DNA of 64,000 bases from Onchocerca lupi. Taxonomy: Eukaryota > Nematoda > Chromadorea > Rhabditida > Onchocercidae. Positions 53,104 through 64,000 of the stretch are shown one piece after another (positions within the stretch are counted from its first letter, which is position 1; each line of letters starts with the position of its first letter). A program made the position numbers and the translations under genes. The notes under the pieces were generated by a model, which worked only from the letters and a program-made list of their open reading frames with translations, had not been told where the DNA came from and searched no databases. The stretch covers positions 1-64,000 of the forward strand of contig JAOVVO010000228.1 in assembly GCA_028564675.1 (NCBI GenBank), written 5' to 3'.

Positions 53104-56100
53104 ATGACGAATCATTATTTTTCAACTTATGTCGAAGATCTGGAACAAGTAAGCAAATGAATTAAAAAATATAACATTTAAATAATTGGTATAATTTCCA
53201 TAAAACTTTACCTTTTGCTGTATATTTTTCCAAAAAAATGACAAATTAAATTTCATCTTTCAAAATTAATCCATGACTTAAAACTTCACTGAGGAATGCA
53301 GTATGAACTTTTCCGTCTCAAGTGGTAGAGAGCAATTTTACATCTTACTTAAGATAAAAAAGTCAAGTAATCATCCATCAAATTATCTATAAAATGTATA
53401 TTCGTTTTATTTTTCAGGAAATAAAATGTATATTCGTTTTATTTTTCAGGAACCTTTCGTAAATTTGTAAATTCGTTTTGTTTTTCAGGAACCTTTTGAT
53501 GCCATTGATTTTGTAGAACGTCTGGCATGGCGTTTAACTGGAGGTAAAGATGACATTAATGTTACAGATTTAAAAACAAAATTTGAAGAGGAAATTGGCA
53601 ATTTGCAAATGTTAAGCGAACAATTTCAAGTAATATTTTTTTTTAGTTTCTCTTTTTTTGAATTTTGAAATTGAGGATTTTTAAGATCTAAAAACTTTAA
53701 TCTTATTGAGGATTCAGAATAAACAAAAAATCTGGCCAATTTCGGATTAACCCGAAAAAAAATTAGCCCTAGCCCTTCCTCCCCCCCAAAAAAAAAAAAA
53801 AAAAATATAGCCCAAAAAACTTTTTTCATTTATTATAGAAATGCTAAAATATTGAAGCTATTATAGTCCAAGATAAATTCATTGGAACAACAATGTAGCA
53901 ATGATAAACGCGAATATTTAAACGTCCTACACAAACTTCACGAACAAAATGCTGATGCTATGGATAAATTAAAGGTAAAAGAAATCTTTTCAAATTTTCC
54001 TTCTGCAAAAAAAAAAGTCTGGTGCTTTCAAATGAAAATAATATTAATTTATAACATATTTCACTGAAATTTAGCGTCTATTTATTCATTACAGTCTTTT
54101 TATGAAACTTCATTCTATAATTTCATGCTAAATGCAGTCATCATCGATAGATTGCCTTTATTTTATCTATTAATTTGACTGTATTGAAACCTTTTATATA
54201 TGCTTTGCAGCAATTAGATAGTACCATGCAAACAGTCTCAACTAAAGTGGTACATTTGGGTGATCAGCTGGAAAGTGTTCATTTGCCACGTGCTCGTGCT
54301 AATGAAGCTCTGCAGCTAATGAAGCATTTCGATGAATTTTTGGCAGATCAACCTCTAAGTTCTGATATTTTCACTGATCCGGACAGGGTGTGTTTTTATC
54401 GTCATTCAAAAATATAACGAAGAGCAAATAAATTGGTTGACTTTTAACCGCGTGAATTTTTACATGTGTCACACTAAATTTAAGCACTTCAAGATAACTT
54501 CTGATTTTCAGTTATTGGAATCTGCTGTTATGATCCAGAAATTATCATCTATTTCTCAAGAATTAGCAAAAGATAAATATAGTAACGTGCAAATTAGAAT
54601 TACTCACAAGTACGATGAAATTGAACGATTAATGTTGGAAGAATTTGTGCGAGCCCATCGACAGGGTAATTGGCGTAGAATGCATGAAATAGCTGCGATT
54701 TTGGCTGACTTCAAAGTAAGATCTATTTTTTAAATTGCAGTTTTCGATTAAATTATTTGTATTTGATTAGGCTACTTGCGGGACATTTTTTGAAAACATG
54801 GACATTTTGATTTTTTTAATAGAACAGAAGCGTCGGTGTTGCGAAGATCTTATTTTCCTTTATATTTAGGAATAAAATTAACCAGTTATTTTTAAAGTTT
54901 GAACGTGAAACATTTGTAAATATATATTTGTGTATATGCTTATTTCCATATGTCTATGCTTATTTGTATATGTTTATTTCTGTATGTATAATATATGTTT
55001 ATTTTCATTTCTACTGAATAATTTTTTTATGCAAAAATTAGTGGAGCATGTACTGCATATAATTTATTATGAATAATTTCAACTAGTTTTAGGGTTATTC
55101 ACAGTGTCTGGATGCTTTCATTGAGCATATGCAGATTAACGCTTTTCGCGGTGATAACGTTTTTGATGATATTTTATCACTTTGTCAGAAGACAAAACCG
55201 ATGTTGAAAGAGATTTTTCCGAATCCTGACCAAGTAATGTCGAAATTGATTCTGAATTTATTCCGCGGAAAGTTACATGTAAATGTTGATTTTTTAGATC
55301 AAATAATTTTCATGCATTTTATATTATATAAGTTGTAATTTTGTAAGAAAGAAGAAGTGTGGGCGATATTGTCAACTTGCCAAAGGAATTGGGATTTTAA
55401 ACTCAATACACAACCAGGCAGACTTAGGTTTTTCAAGATTAGTTGATCATTCCATTTCTTCGTAATATCTTTTTAACAACTGATGTTAACCATTGAACTA
55501 TTCGGAATGATAGAGAAAGTTCTTTAAGGAATTTCTTAATTTGTAGGAAGTGATAAAAACGAAGTTAAGCGATTCTGAAAATGATTTGGAAGCTTATTTA
55601 ACAACTGTGTATGACCTCTATTCCAGGTTCTTTTCTTATCTGAAATAATTTTGGATTTTTTAATTTTTTGTTCTTTCATTATTTCAAAAGAGACATTTGA
55701 TCATATGCAAATGTTTGCCGAAAAGAAATTTCAGAACACAAAAATTGGTGTCAAATTTAGTGGCATTGCGGATTTCTGGAACTGATATTCAGTTTATGGA
55801 TACATTAGTACGATCAGTATTCGGGCGTTATTTAGAAACTTATCCCTCGTATGTTTTCTTTTTTTTGTTTTTTTTTTTTTCAAGTTTCTCTCAGTTGTTT
55901 TTAATAGCATCATTTATTCACATAACATGATATATCAATATATCTTAAGGAAAAGATATAATGATATTTACTAAACATCTCTGAAAAGTGCGTTGAATTG
56001 GGATAAAGTTCGTTGAACTTTATTTTGATTTATTCATTGAACAGATTTTCAGTGATTACCACCATCTGTCCTAAATCATCTAGTGCAAAATTTTTCTTTT

Positions 56101-58986
56101 TTTTTTGAAATTTTTGGGATAAATATTTTATTATGCTCTGACATTGTATAACTATTCATAATTTATGTGCTGTAATGATTTATTCGGATCAAGCTTACTA
56201 CCTCAGCAGTCAAAAAATAAATCTCTTTTAATTTTAGTCAATAATGATTATTTACTGTTGAAGTAATATGCAAGGGTATCAATAAATAAGCAAATTTAGG
56301 ATTTCATTTGATTTTTTTTCTTTTTTTTTTATCAGCAGCATACGATTGAAAATATATCTGCAAATTTCTAAAATAGTTTAATGAATAATCTTCATTTATG
56401 TTTTCAGAATTGAGCAGCAGTTTTTAGCAGAACAATGTGGCTCTGTATTGAATCGGTTTTATGAATCGAAGAATCATCAGAAGAAACAGATCCACAGTGG
56501 AGGGTAAATGATTTGTCATGATAAGCAAGTGATTTGTTTCATTAATTCATCAAGTTATTAAAATAATTTTCCATGAATCGTTCAAAGTAAATAATTTTGA
56601 GGAGTAAGTTGGTTATATTAAAAGTCCTTACAAGTTTTCAATTATTTTTTATATTTAAATTTTTTATGGACAAAATATTTTTGAAATTAGGTTGCAAGAT
56701 TTGAAGAGGGATATTCAAGCAAGATTATTGAATGTGGAAACATACGGTGGTGAAACGTTTTTATCCGAAGAAGTAGCTATTAACATACTTCAAGAAACAA
56801 AAAATGCTTTCCAGCGCTGCCAACTGGTAACATATCGTCTAAAAATTTTTGTATATAAAGCTGATAATTATCTCTTTATTTCATTCGAAAAATTTTCTAT
56901 TTTTGTTTAGTTTGAGTTTCCTTAACGTATTGTTGTCTTCATCAATCTTAGGTTTCGACAGATAACATGATAAAATAAATTTTCATCACAATTTGCAATT
57001 ATTTTTTGTTTTTACTCTTTGTTCTGAATTTAAATTTATGCATAGTTTAGCTATGTGATAAAGATGAAACGCCGAAAATGACAGAAACGATATTCAATAT
57101 ACTTTTGCGATTTTTATACACGGAACATTTAGATTATGCAATTGATCTTTCACTTGCAGGTATTTGTATAAGAAAATTTGTCTCTCTATTCATTTTTTTA
57201 AAGATTATTTACTATTATTTTTTTTGCATAGTAGTTGGATTTTTAATTTTTAGGAATATCATTAGCTGAACCAAAAGCTGAACCCCCTAATTACTTTTTT
57301 TCTGTTGTTCAACAAGCGGTAGCTATAACTCATCTTTTTCATAAGCAATACGATGATTCTATTTTTCCACTCGTCAAGTAAGTTCCACTTGCCATTTGTA
57401 TTTTTTATAGCGTACTTTCCGATTTTTGAATCAAAGTATGAGTGCTCATTGTTTTTTGAAGCATTTTCAAATTTCGAAATTTTAACCCTCGTCTTTCAAT
57501 TAATTTATCTAAGATTTATATAAGATACGTCTTTCAATTAATTTATCTAAGATCTAAGATTTATTTTATAGCGGTACGCCTGTTGAGAGTATTTGTGCAA
57601 AGAAACGTGCCGACTGTCTATGTAATGTTGAGAATCGTATAAATCTCGGGCTTGAACGACAACTTAATGCAATAGTTGGTTACATACGTTTCTTGTTAAC
57701 TAATGAACAAAAGAAGACAGATTTTCGTCCCGAAAATGAAAACCAAATGGTGACAGCCATGTCTAATGTTAGTTTTATCTTTTCCGAAGAAAAAATGTAC
57801 TGTTGGTGAAACATAATTCTGCGGATTCCGCAGCAGTTTTTTATAGTTAAACGAAAGTTCTTTATGGAGTTATGTGGACGGATTCGTAGGATGGGAGGTG
57901 TAAAAGTTAATTCAGCTAACTGCTGATATGACATAATGTAATTTTTTTTTCTTTTAAATTAACTTATTGAAAAACGAACTCAAAGTTTTAACAATTTATT
58001 TGGACAATTTACTTTCCAAATTTATTTGGAAAGATCTTTGTTACTTCAGACTTAATCTTTTCATCTTAATACGATACACGCACCGCATTCATCTTTTCTT
58101 TCTTCTATTTTTTTCTTCTCTTTTTAATTCTTAAACAATATGAATTTTTCAGGCTTGTGCTCTTGTTGTCAAGTACTTGAGTTCAGAAGTGCAAGTAATA
58201 CGTGACAGCCTTGATGGAGGTAATTTAACAACTCTTATGCTAGAATTTGGTCGTCGTTTCTACAAAGTTTTGCTGACACATATATATCAATTTACATATA
58301 ATTCTCAAGGAGCTATGCTTTTGCTATGTGATATCAACGAATATAGGTGGTTCTTCAGTTTTTTTTTCTTGACTTCATATATTTTTTTTTATTGTTAGGA
58401 ACAAAAGTTTAAAGAAATTAAACCGCCTGAAATTTCATTACTTCTTCCAGTAGTGATCTTATTGCATTCAGATACCATTAAGCAATCATTTTATGGATAA
58501 GACTTTTATTGTTAACCATCAATGTCATTCATCTTGTCGGACTGTCACTGATTAATTCAAAGTTATAAAAATATTTTTTTTTTTTTTTTGAAAAAAAGAA
58601 ACATTTCGGCTTATTCAAATATGGAACCTATGATCTGAATTTAAAACAATTGCTAATGTTCAGGAAATGTATGCTTAGTTGGAAAATTCCGGAAATTGGC
58701 AAGCAATTTGAAGCCTTGCATGCACTTGCAAATTTATTAGTTGTTGTGCCCGAAAATTTAAATGAAGCTTGCTCATCACAATTATTGGTTAGTTCGCTAA
58801 GATTTTAGAAATATCTGAGGAAAATATGTTTACTACACCTGGAATGGCTTTATCTTTGAATACATAAATGAGGGAACATTTATTTGGTATCTTTTCCAGA
58901 TTGATACTGATCGAAGAATGGTTAATAGTTTCATACAACTTCGGATGGATTATCGAACAGCAAAATTACATTTAAATTTTATATGA
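53104..58986 (+). CDS. sec-10: Exocyst complex component 5 (Sec10)
   Basis: Subunit of the octameric exocyst that tethers secretory vesicles to the plasma membrane. Exons: 53104-53148, 53489-53629, 53867-53974, 54211-54387, 54512-54715, 55093-55278, 55547-55626, 55735-55848, 56408-56503, 56691-56826, 57051-57159, 57254-57377, 57572-57767, 58153-58346, 58664-58787, 58900-58986 (TGA). They sum to 2,121 nt, 706 residues, against about 708 in vertebrate EXOC5, so the model looks complete. Diagnostic blocks: IDFVERLAWRLTGG near the N-terminus, KINSLEQQCSNDKREY (coiled coil), KVVHLGDQLESVHLPRARA, GGETFLSEEVAINILQETKN, AMLLLCDINEYRKCMLSWKI and FEALHALANLLVVVPENLNE. It ends FIQLRMDYRTAKLHLNFI. The second exon has three tandem candidate acceptors; only the last keeps the frame open. 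Confidence 0.96.
53391..53488 (+). repeat. Tandemly triplicated 3' splice site of sec-10 intron 1
   Basis: Three adjacent copies of a 32-39-bp unit, each ending TTTTTCAG|GAA, with AG at 53417, 53449 and 53488. The first two are nearly identical; the third is more diverged and is the one that leads into the conserved coding sequence. Confidence 0.85.
54905..54990. repeat. Degenerate TATGCTTATTT/TATATGT minisatellite
   Basis: Four to five imperfect units of about 18-20 bp built on TATGYTTATTT.YRTATGT in the sec-10 intron 54716-55092. Confidence 0.55.
57490..57560. repeat. 38-bp duplication just upstream of a sec-10 acceptor
   Basis: CGTCTTTCAATTAATTTATC followed by TAAGAT occurs at 57490 and again at 57528, immediately before the acceptor at 57571. 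A further ATCTAAGATTT echo follows the second copy. Confidence 0.8.
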
Positions 58987-60102
58987 ATGTAACAGCGAAT
59001 TGTTTTACTGCTTTTAGTCTAATCGATGAATATATTAAACGGAACAATTTTACGGGTGAATTCGTGAGCCAATTTTTAGATGACACTAGTCTTTATAGCC
59101 AGATTCAAGAGTGACTTTATGCTATAGGATTTGTAATCTTCCATAAATTATTATTGTTTAGTATATTTTTGTATGTTTCTGTATTATTTATTCCAACTTG
59201 TTAACAGGATTCAAATTTTTGAAAAATTTCGAATCTTGTTTTTTTCTTAGTAATTTAATTGTGATAATTTTAATAATTTATTCCTTGATAATAGTAAATT
59301 TATTAGTCAATATGCTTTTTTCAACCATTTTTTTCATTTGATTATGTAGTTTTAACATAATTTAAAGCCCTTAATTTTAAATTAAATTTGGTTCCACGAA
59401 AACTTTGCCCTCACTTTTCTTTTACTTTTAATTTTCATTATTGTTACCCTCATTGTCGCGTTAATTGATTTTCATGACGTTTCACGTCACTATCTTTTCT
59501 TCTGAAATTATAGTCTGATTTTAGCATTCCTCCAGAAATTGCAATCATATATAATTATCTAGTATATGCAGTTTTGGAAAAGAAAAACACGTTAGATTAT
59601 AATAAATTTTTCAAGAATATCAAATTTTCAGACTCTAGCACTCACACTTTTATTCACATATAAAATCCAAATTTCTTCTGTTACATCACTCAACTTTCAC
59701 ACTGATGGTTATGAAGCCATAAAATATTCATTGATACTATTTCATTCTTTCTAATGGCAAGTTCTAGGATAATTTTCAGGAATGGTATTAAGAAATGGTA
59801 TTTTGCAAGTTATTTAAATCACAGACAAATTTCGCCTTGAATTCCAACACTTTGTTTTATTACTTGTAAATTGGACGATCATGATTAGAAGCAGAATTTT
59901 AGTGGAAGATTTCTTTTTTTACTAGAAGATTCGAAAAGGATTATTAATGTGCTGGTGTGACAATTTTCGGCAAAAATTAAGACTCTTTATATATCTTTTG
60001 CTTTATTAAAATTATATGCTGACCCATCTATCCCTTCTCAACTTTAGTTTTTTTCTTAAAAAAGATTTGTTTTTATAGAGTTAGTGAAATATGTATCATT
60101 TT

Positions 60103-60111
<9 letters not shown>

Positions 60112-60142
<31 letters not shown>
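60112..60142. repeat. TA dinucleotide microsatellite
   Basis: About 15 uninterrupted TA units in the sec-10 / RPAP3-like spacer. Confidence 0.9.
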
Positions 60143-60148
<6 letters not shown>

Positions 60149-60340
60149 GAAATTGATCTTATCCATATTCATTTGCAATCGAACTAATATTGAGCATATT
60201 TGGTTTTTGTAAAACTAATTTTTTTTCTTTTTTTTTCTCTTTTTTTTTGTAAAAATTTAGGACATATTCGGTTATCTAGATGTTAGTACTCGTTCGAAAA
60301 TGTATTCATTAAAATATAATATCATTATTAACACTTTTAA

Positions 60341-60346
60341 TTTCAG
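60341..60346 (+). promoter_or_regulatory. Candidate spliced-leader acceptor of the RPAP3-like gene
   Basis: TTTTAATTTCAG|AAC ends 18 bases before the ATG at 60365. The short distance and the lack of an upstream coding exon fit a trans-splice site. Confidence 0.6.
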
Positions 60347-60364
60347 AACATTCCAATTATTGAA

Positions 60365-63143
60365 ATGGCTAAAATCGAGTCAACTGCCACAACAGCAGAG
60401 GCAGAGCGATATCGTTTCGAAGGCAACGAACATTTTCGTTCCTTTCGTTATCATAATGCTATCAAGAGTTATACGAGATCATTGGAATGTCGTGAAACAT
60501 CCCCGGTACTGGCAAACAGAGCTCAAGCTTACCTAAATATCAAACAGTACGTTCTTTATTTTGATTTATTCAAATTAAAATAAAACAATCTTTGTTTAAA
60601 TTAGTTGTAATTTAGTCACTGTTTACTAAATTATTCAACTTTGTTCCCGAATTGTTCATAAGGCGGAAATTTTGATGACTTATTCGAATTATTTAGCAAT
60701 AAAGTGAATAGGAAAATATATGAAATTACTGTAATTAAAAAAAAAAAAATTAGAAATTTAAAAGATAAGTAAATGAGTTAATTCAAAGTTTAATTAGGGA
60801 TTTTGAAAATGTTCAGTTTCTCCAATGGCGAGGTCTTTAGAGATTTAAAAAGCGCTTTCTCACTCTGAATCATTTTTCTTTTGGTATAGAAAGGAAGATC
60901 AAAAACGAGAAAATCGACGCAAATTTTTGGTATAGAAACTTAAAAAAAATTCTCAGCTTTTTTGAATTTTAAGTTGAATTTATTGATTGTTTCAATAAAT
61001 TCAGCAGAAGTTTAATCATTTGATTAATGTGAATTAATTTTTGAGACTCTTGAGGATATGTTAATTTACTGGAATTATTAGGCATACTTTTTTGTAATCT
61101 TATAAAACCAAATCTTGCAGATACGAACGAGCTTTAATGGATTCTGCGAGAGCTTTGGAATTAGATGAAAACAACATAAAGGCAATTTTTAGGTTAAAGT
61201 TTGATATTTTTCTTGAAACTTATTCTCTTTTTTTAAAAAAATATTGCTGACATTAATGAAGTTAGTTAAAAGAGCAATCATCTGATCTACTGCGTTAATA
61301 TCAGCATTATTAGTAATTTGCTAAATATTTCTTATATTTTGACAATTTTTCGAATTCTTTTTCAGCTTGAGATAATAAAATATATCATGATTTCATCCCA
61401 CTGGAATTATTTCCACTCTTTTATCATTTTCTTTGGACTTTTTAAGTCATTTCCAAAAAGATATGTCAAAATAATCGTAGATTTGATGATGAATTGTAAA
61501 TAATGGATTATATATATAATTCCGAATTATATATTCGGAATATATATATATATATATATATGGAGATGATGTGCTAATTCACATCCTTGTGCTCTATTTA
61601 TTCACCTTTTATAACATTAGATTTAATAGGTGAAACATATGAAGAGTTGAATTTTCTGTTTTGATGAGTAGAATAGCATAAAAATTATGCATATCAGGCA
61701 GTAAAATAACCAGTATTATTTTGGAGCTTCATTTACAGGTATGCAAAGGCATTAGAAAATTTGCATTTGTATGAAGTCGCAACTGAAAAGATTTCAAAAA
61801 TTGATTTGAGTAATCCAAAAAATAAAGAACTTGCAAAACTGAAACAAAGCGTTCAAGGCAAGGTATTTGATAGGAAATTTTATAAAAATTTGATTTTTTT
61901 TTTCATAGGAATTTGGTTTTTCAATTTTTCAGAGGAGCAGTCCACTTTTTTAAAGCTTTTTGATATTTCTGTCACACTAAATTGCGCTATATATAGCTCT
62001 TCAAGTCTTACTACTATTCTTAAGATAGTCAACTAAATTTTGTGAAATTTTTATGAAATTTTAGTACACTTTAAACTTTTACAACATTAGATTTGATTGG
62101 ATATTTCATCGCATTTCTTTTTGCTTATTTTTGATATATAAATTTATTTCAAAGGTGAATTGTATGGAATTGAAGTTATCATGTGGTGAAAGAGATGAAT
62201 TCCTTCGTTCAAAAATACCGTTAATGGAAATTAAAAATATTGAAATAGTAAAATTGGAATCACCGAAAGAGATAATAGAGGAGAAATTAGAAATATCTTC
62301 AATGGTAATTTAATTTTCGACGTTTTATTTGTTCATACTTTCAACAAATAATCTGACATAAAACTTCATACTCTAATTTTGCAAATTTTTGCAGATACAT
62401 TTTTAATTTAATAATCTATTCACAATTTTATTTTGAGATCAATAAACGATATTTTTTATAAATTGTCTGTTTTTGGCAATAAATACTGTTTTTTTTTTTA
62501 TCAGGAACTGTTATCATTGGAAATTCCACCTCCCCCGACAACGTCATTCACTTTTATTTCTGATTTCCAGAGGCTTAAGGATAAACCGGTAGTATTTGCC
62601 GAATATTTTTTGGTGAGTTATTATTTATAATTTCCCCCCTATTTCATTTTACCCTATCCACTTTATACTTCTGCAAACGTTTTAAGTGCCTATGAATTTT
62701 GACAAATTCATTATTTATTTTTTGCTCTTAATTCATACCATTCTTCAGTTTATAGTTTCCAAAAAGCAGTTTTTCACTTTCTTTTCAATATTGCAACTTA
62801 TCATCCATAACACTGGAACAAATGCATCAATAAAAGAATTTTTTGATAATTTATGAGTTTTTTAAATATAATGAATTTTAAAATTACATTATTATTATTA
62901 ATTATTTTTATTAGTTGTCATTATTATTTATTAGTATTATTATTTAGTCAATTGATAAAAATAATTATGGCGAATTACTGGATGAAGTAATTGAAACTGA
63001 AATGATCAAGTGCTTGATAGTTGGTTTCGATATCTTAGCTAATGAATCAAATATTTCTCAATTGGTAGAATGTTTAATTAAGCTAGCTGATATTTCCCGA
63101 ATTGATATCGCTGTATTGTTTTTGGATGAAGATGCGAAGAATG
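60365..63143 (+). CDS. TPR protein of the RPAP3/SPAG1 family, 3'-partial
   Basis: RPAP3/SPAG1 proteins are HSP90 co-chaperones of R2TP-type complexes. Exons: 60365-60546, 61121-61192, 61739-61862, 62155-62304, 62505-62612, 62948-63143 (832 nt, about 277 residues so far). Residues about 13-114 form three TPR motifs (RFEGNEHFRSFRYHNAIKSY; SPVLANRAQAYLNIKQYERA; then KALENLHLYEVATEKI). A charged linker follows, then an RPAP3_C-like domain starting PPPPTTSFTFISDFQRLKDK and reaching SRIDIAVLFLDEDAKN. The last donor (AAT G|gtctgt) and the true 3' end are uncertain; the gene probably continues beyond 64000. It has one TPR block, so it is simpler than vertebrate RPAP3. SPAG1-like is the main alternative name. 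The acceptor at 62154 is aag. Confidence 0.8.
61505..61561. repeat. TA-rich palindrome and microsatellite
   Basis: A perfect inverted repeat ATTCCGAAT / ATTCGGAAT with a TATAT loop, flanked on both sides by TA repeats, in the RPAP3-like intron 61193-61738. Confidence 0.8.
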
Positions 63144-64000
63144 GTCTGTTTTTTTTTTCTTTTTTTTTTTGGCAATATTTTTTGAATCAGTCGATAATAA
63201 TATTTATGTATTAGTATCTTTTAACTTCTATGAATTTTCATCGAAACATATTTAATCATATAGCTAAGTGGGATGAGTATTTAGAATAAGTTTTTATCAA
63301 CCTTTACTTCAAATTTTAATAGCTGTGACGTAATTTTTGTGATTTGGCGTAATTTCACCACACTCTGAAACTTTTTTTTCTCATTTTAATGGGCTAAAAA
63401 ACTTTTTAGTTAAATCATTTCTCGATTAGTAGGTCTAGTTAAAGAATAGTTGAACAATTTTCTAAATATGAGAGTCTTTCAGAAAACAAATGTGGATTCA
63501 TGCTGCTATTTAGTATTATTATATAATTAATTTTGTAACTTTGTTTATCAATACTATCAAAAAATTAATATTATTAATAAACAAATTCACAAAATTATGC
63601 TGTTGCTTTATCCTCTTTCCATTCTTCTTTTTTTCATTTACGTTTTATGATATCTACTCGACTGTATCAGTATATTTTTCTTACCCAATTTTATACGGGT
63701 TAAATATCTTGGTTACTCAAAATTTGAAAACTTCAAGTAGAATTGCATAATTTTCTTCTTCGGAATTGCTGTTTTTTTAATTTTCGAGTCTGAAATTATT
63801 ATGGTTTTGCATCCGGTCTGGTGTCACGCATCATTATGAGGACTTTTTTCCCCATTTACGTCAGGAAACTTCTAAAAGAATCAATCTCGGAAAGAATACA
63901 TATCACACATATTATTAATAGTTGAAGAGAGCTATTTTATCTTTGTAGATTATAAAATTAACATTATTTGAAAAATTCGCTAATTTTTAGCAATCAATAG
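63144..64000 (+). other. Probable 3' intron of the RPAP3-like gene, runs off the window
   Basis: AT-rich and no further RPAP3_C sequence recognised. A good acceptor (TAATTTTTAG) ends at 63990 and could open the next exon in phase 1, but only ten bases remain. The open frame at 63541-63750 is hydrophobic low-complexity sequence. Confidence 0.45.

Larger units (their letters stand above)
58987..60346. other. Intergenic region sec-10 / RPAP3-like
   Basis: 1.4 kb, AT-rich, with no open frame worth calling. It contains the sec-10 3' UTR, a TA microsatellite (about 60112-60142) and a pyrimidine-rich stretch (60218-60250). Two genes on the same strand at this spacing could be separate or part of a loosely spaced operon. 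Confidence 0.6.

Noticed and set aside
53104..58986. COG complex subunit 4 as identity of the plus-strand gene
   Set aside because: First impression from the coiled-coil N-terminus. The LGDQLE, GGETFLSEE and HALANLLVVVPENL blocks and the 706-residue length match EXOC5/Sec10 instead.
1..64000. CRISPR arrays, tRNA or rRNA genes, viral or retroelement coding sequences
   Set aside because: No regular repeat-spacer pattern, no tRNA cloverleaf, and no polymerase, integrase or capsid motif found on either strand by eye; small degenerate remnants could still be missed.

Overview
The window is nuclear DNA from a nematode, most likely a clade III (filarial-type) worm. The evidence is strongly AT-rich sequence with long A and T runs, coding sequence cut into many small exons, 3' splice sites of the TTTTCAG|R type, candidate trans-splice acceptors just before start codons, and protein families that match animal genes. 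Genus cannot be fixed from the sequence alone. There is no sign of prokaryotic, viral or Wolbachia genes, and I found no tRNA, rRNA or CRISPR.

Four conserved protein-coding genes were rebuilt exon by exon; every junction keeps frame. (1) A milton/TRAK kinesin adaptor, + strand, 1-28082, with its 5' end outside the window. Its first visible exon (ending at 112) is separated from the next (15796) by an intron of about 15.7 kb. (2) ubr-1, the N-recognin E3 ubiquitin ligase, - strand, 50680-31032: 46 exons and 1,937 codons, with UBR box, ClpS-like domain, RING-H2 and the C-terminal cysteine cluster. (3) sec-10/EXOC5, an exocyst subunit, + strand, 53104-58986: 16 exons and 706 codons, close to the usual family length. 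(4) A TPR protein of the RPAP3/SPAG1 type, + strand, from 60365 and running off the right edge.

TRAK and ubr-1 converge tail to tail across about 2.9 kb. ubr-1 and sec-10 diverge head to head from a 2.4 kb region that holds a dispersed repeat cluster and recurring ACGTG motifs. sec-10 and the RPAP3-like gene lie in tandem 1.4 kb apart, each with a good trans-splice acceptor. The gene products do not form one pathway: they act in mitochondrial transport, N-degron proteolysis, exocytosis and HSP90/R2TP-type chaperone assembly.

The non-coding part is mostly AT-rich filler, but it holds several clear structures: a MITE-like element with hairpins at both ends in a ubr-1 intron, a tandem triplication of a 3' splice site in sec-10, a short foldback element in TRAK, and several recent or decayed tandem duplications. 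I see no convincing new multi-gene system; the most interesting items are these repeat and splice-site structures.
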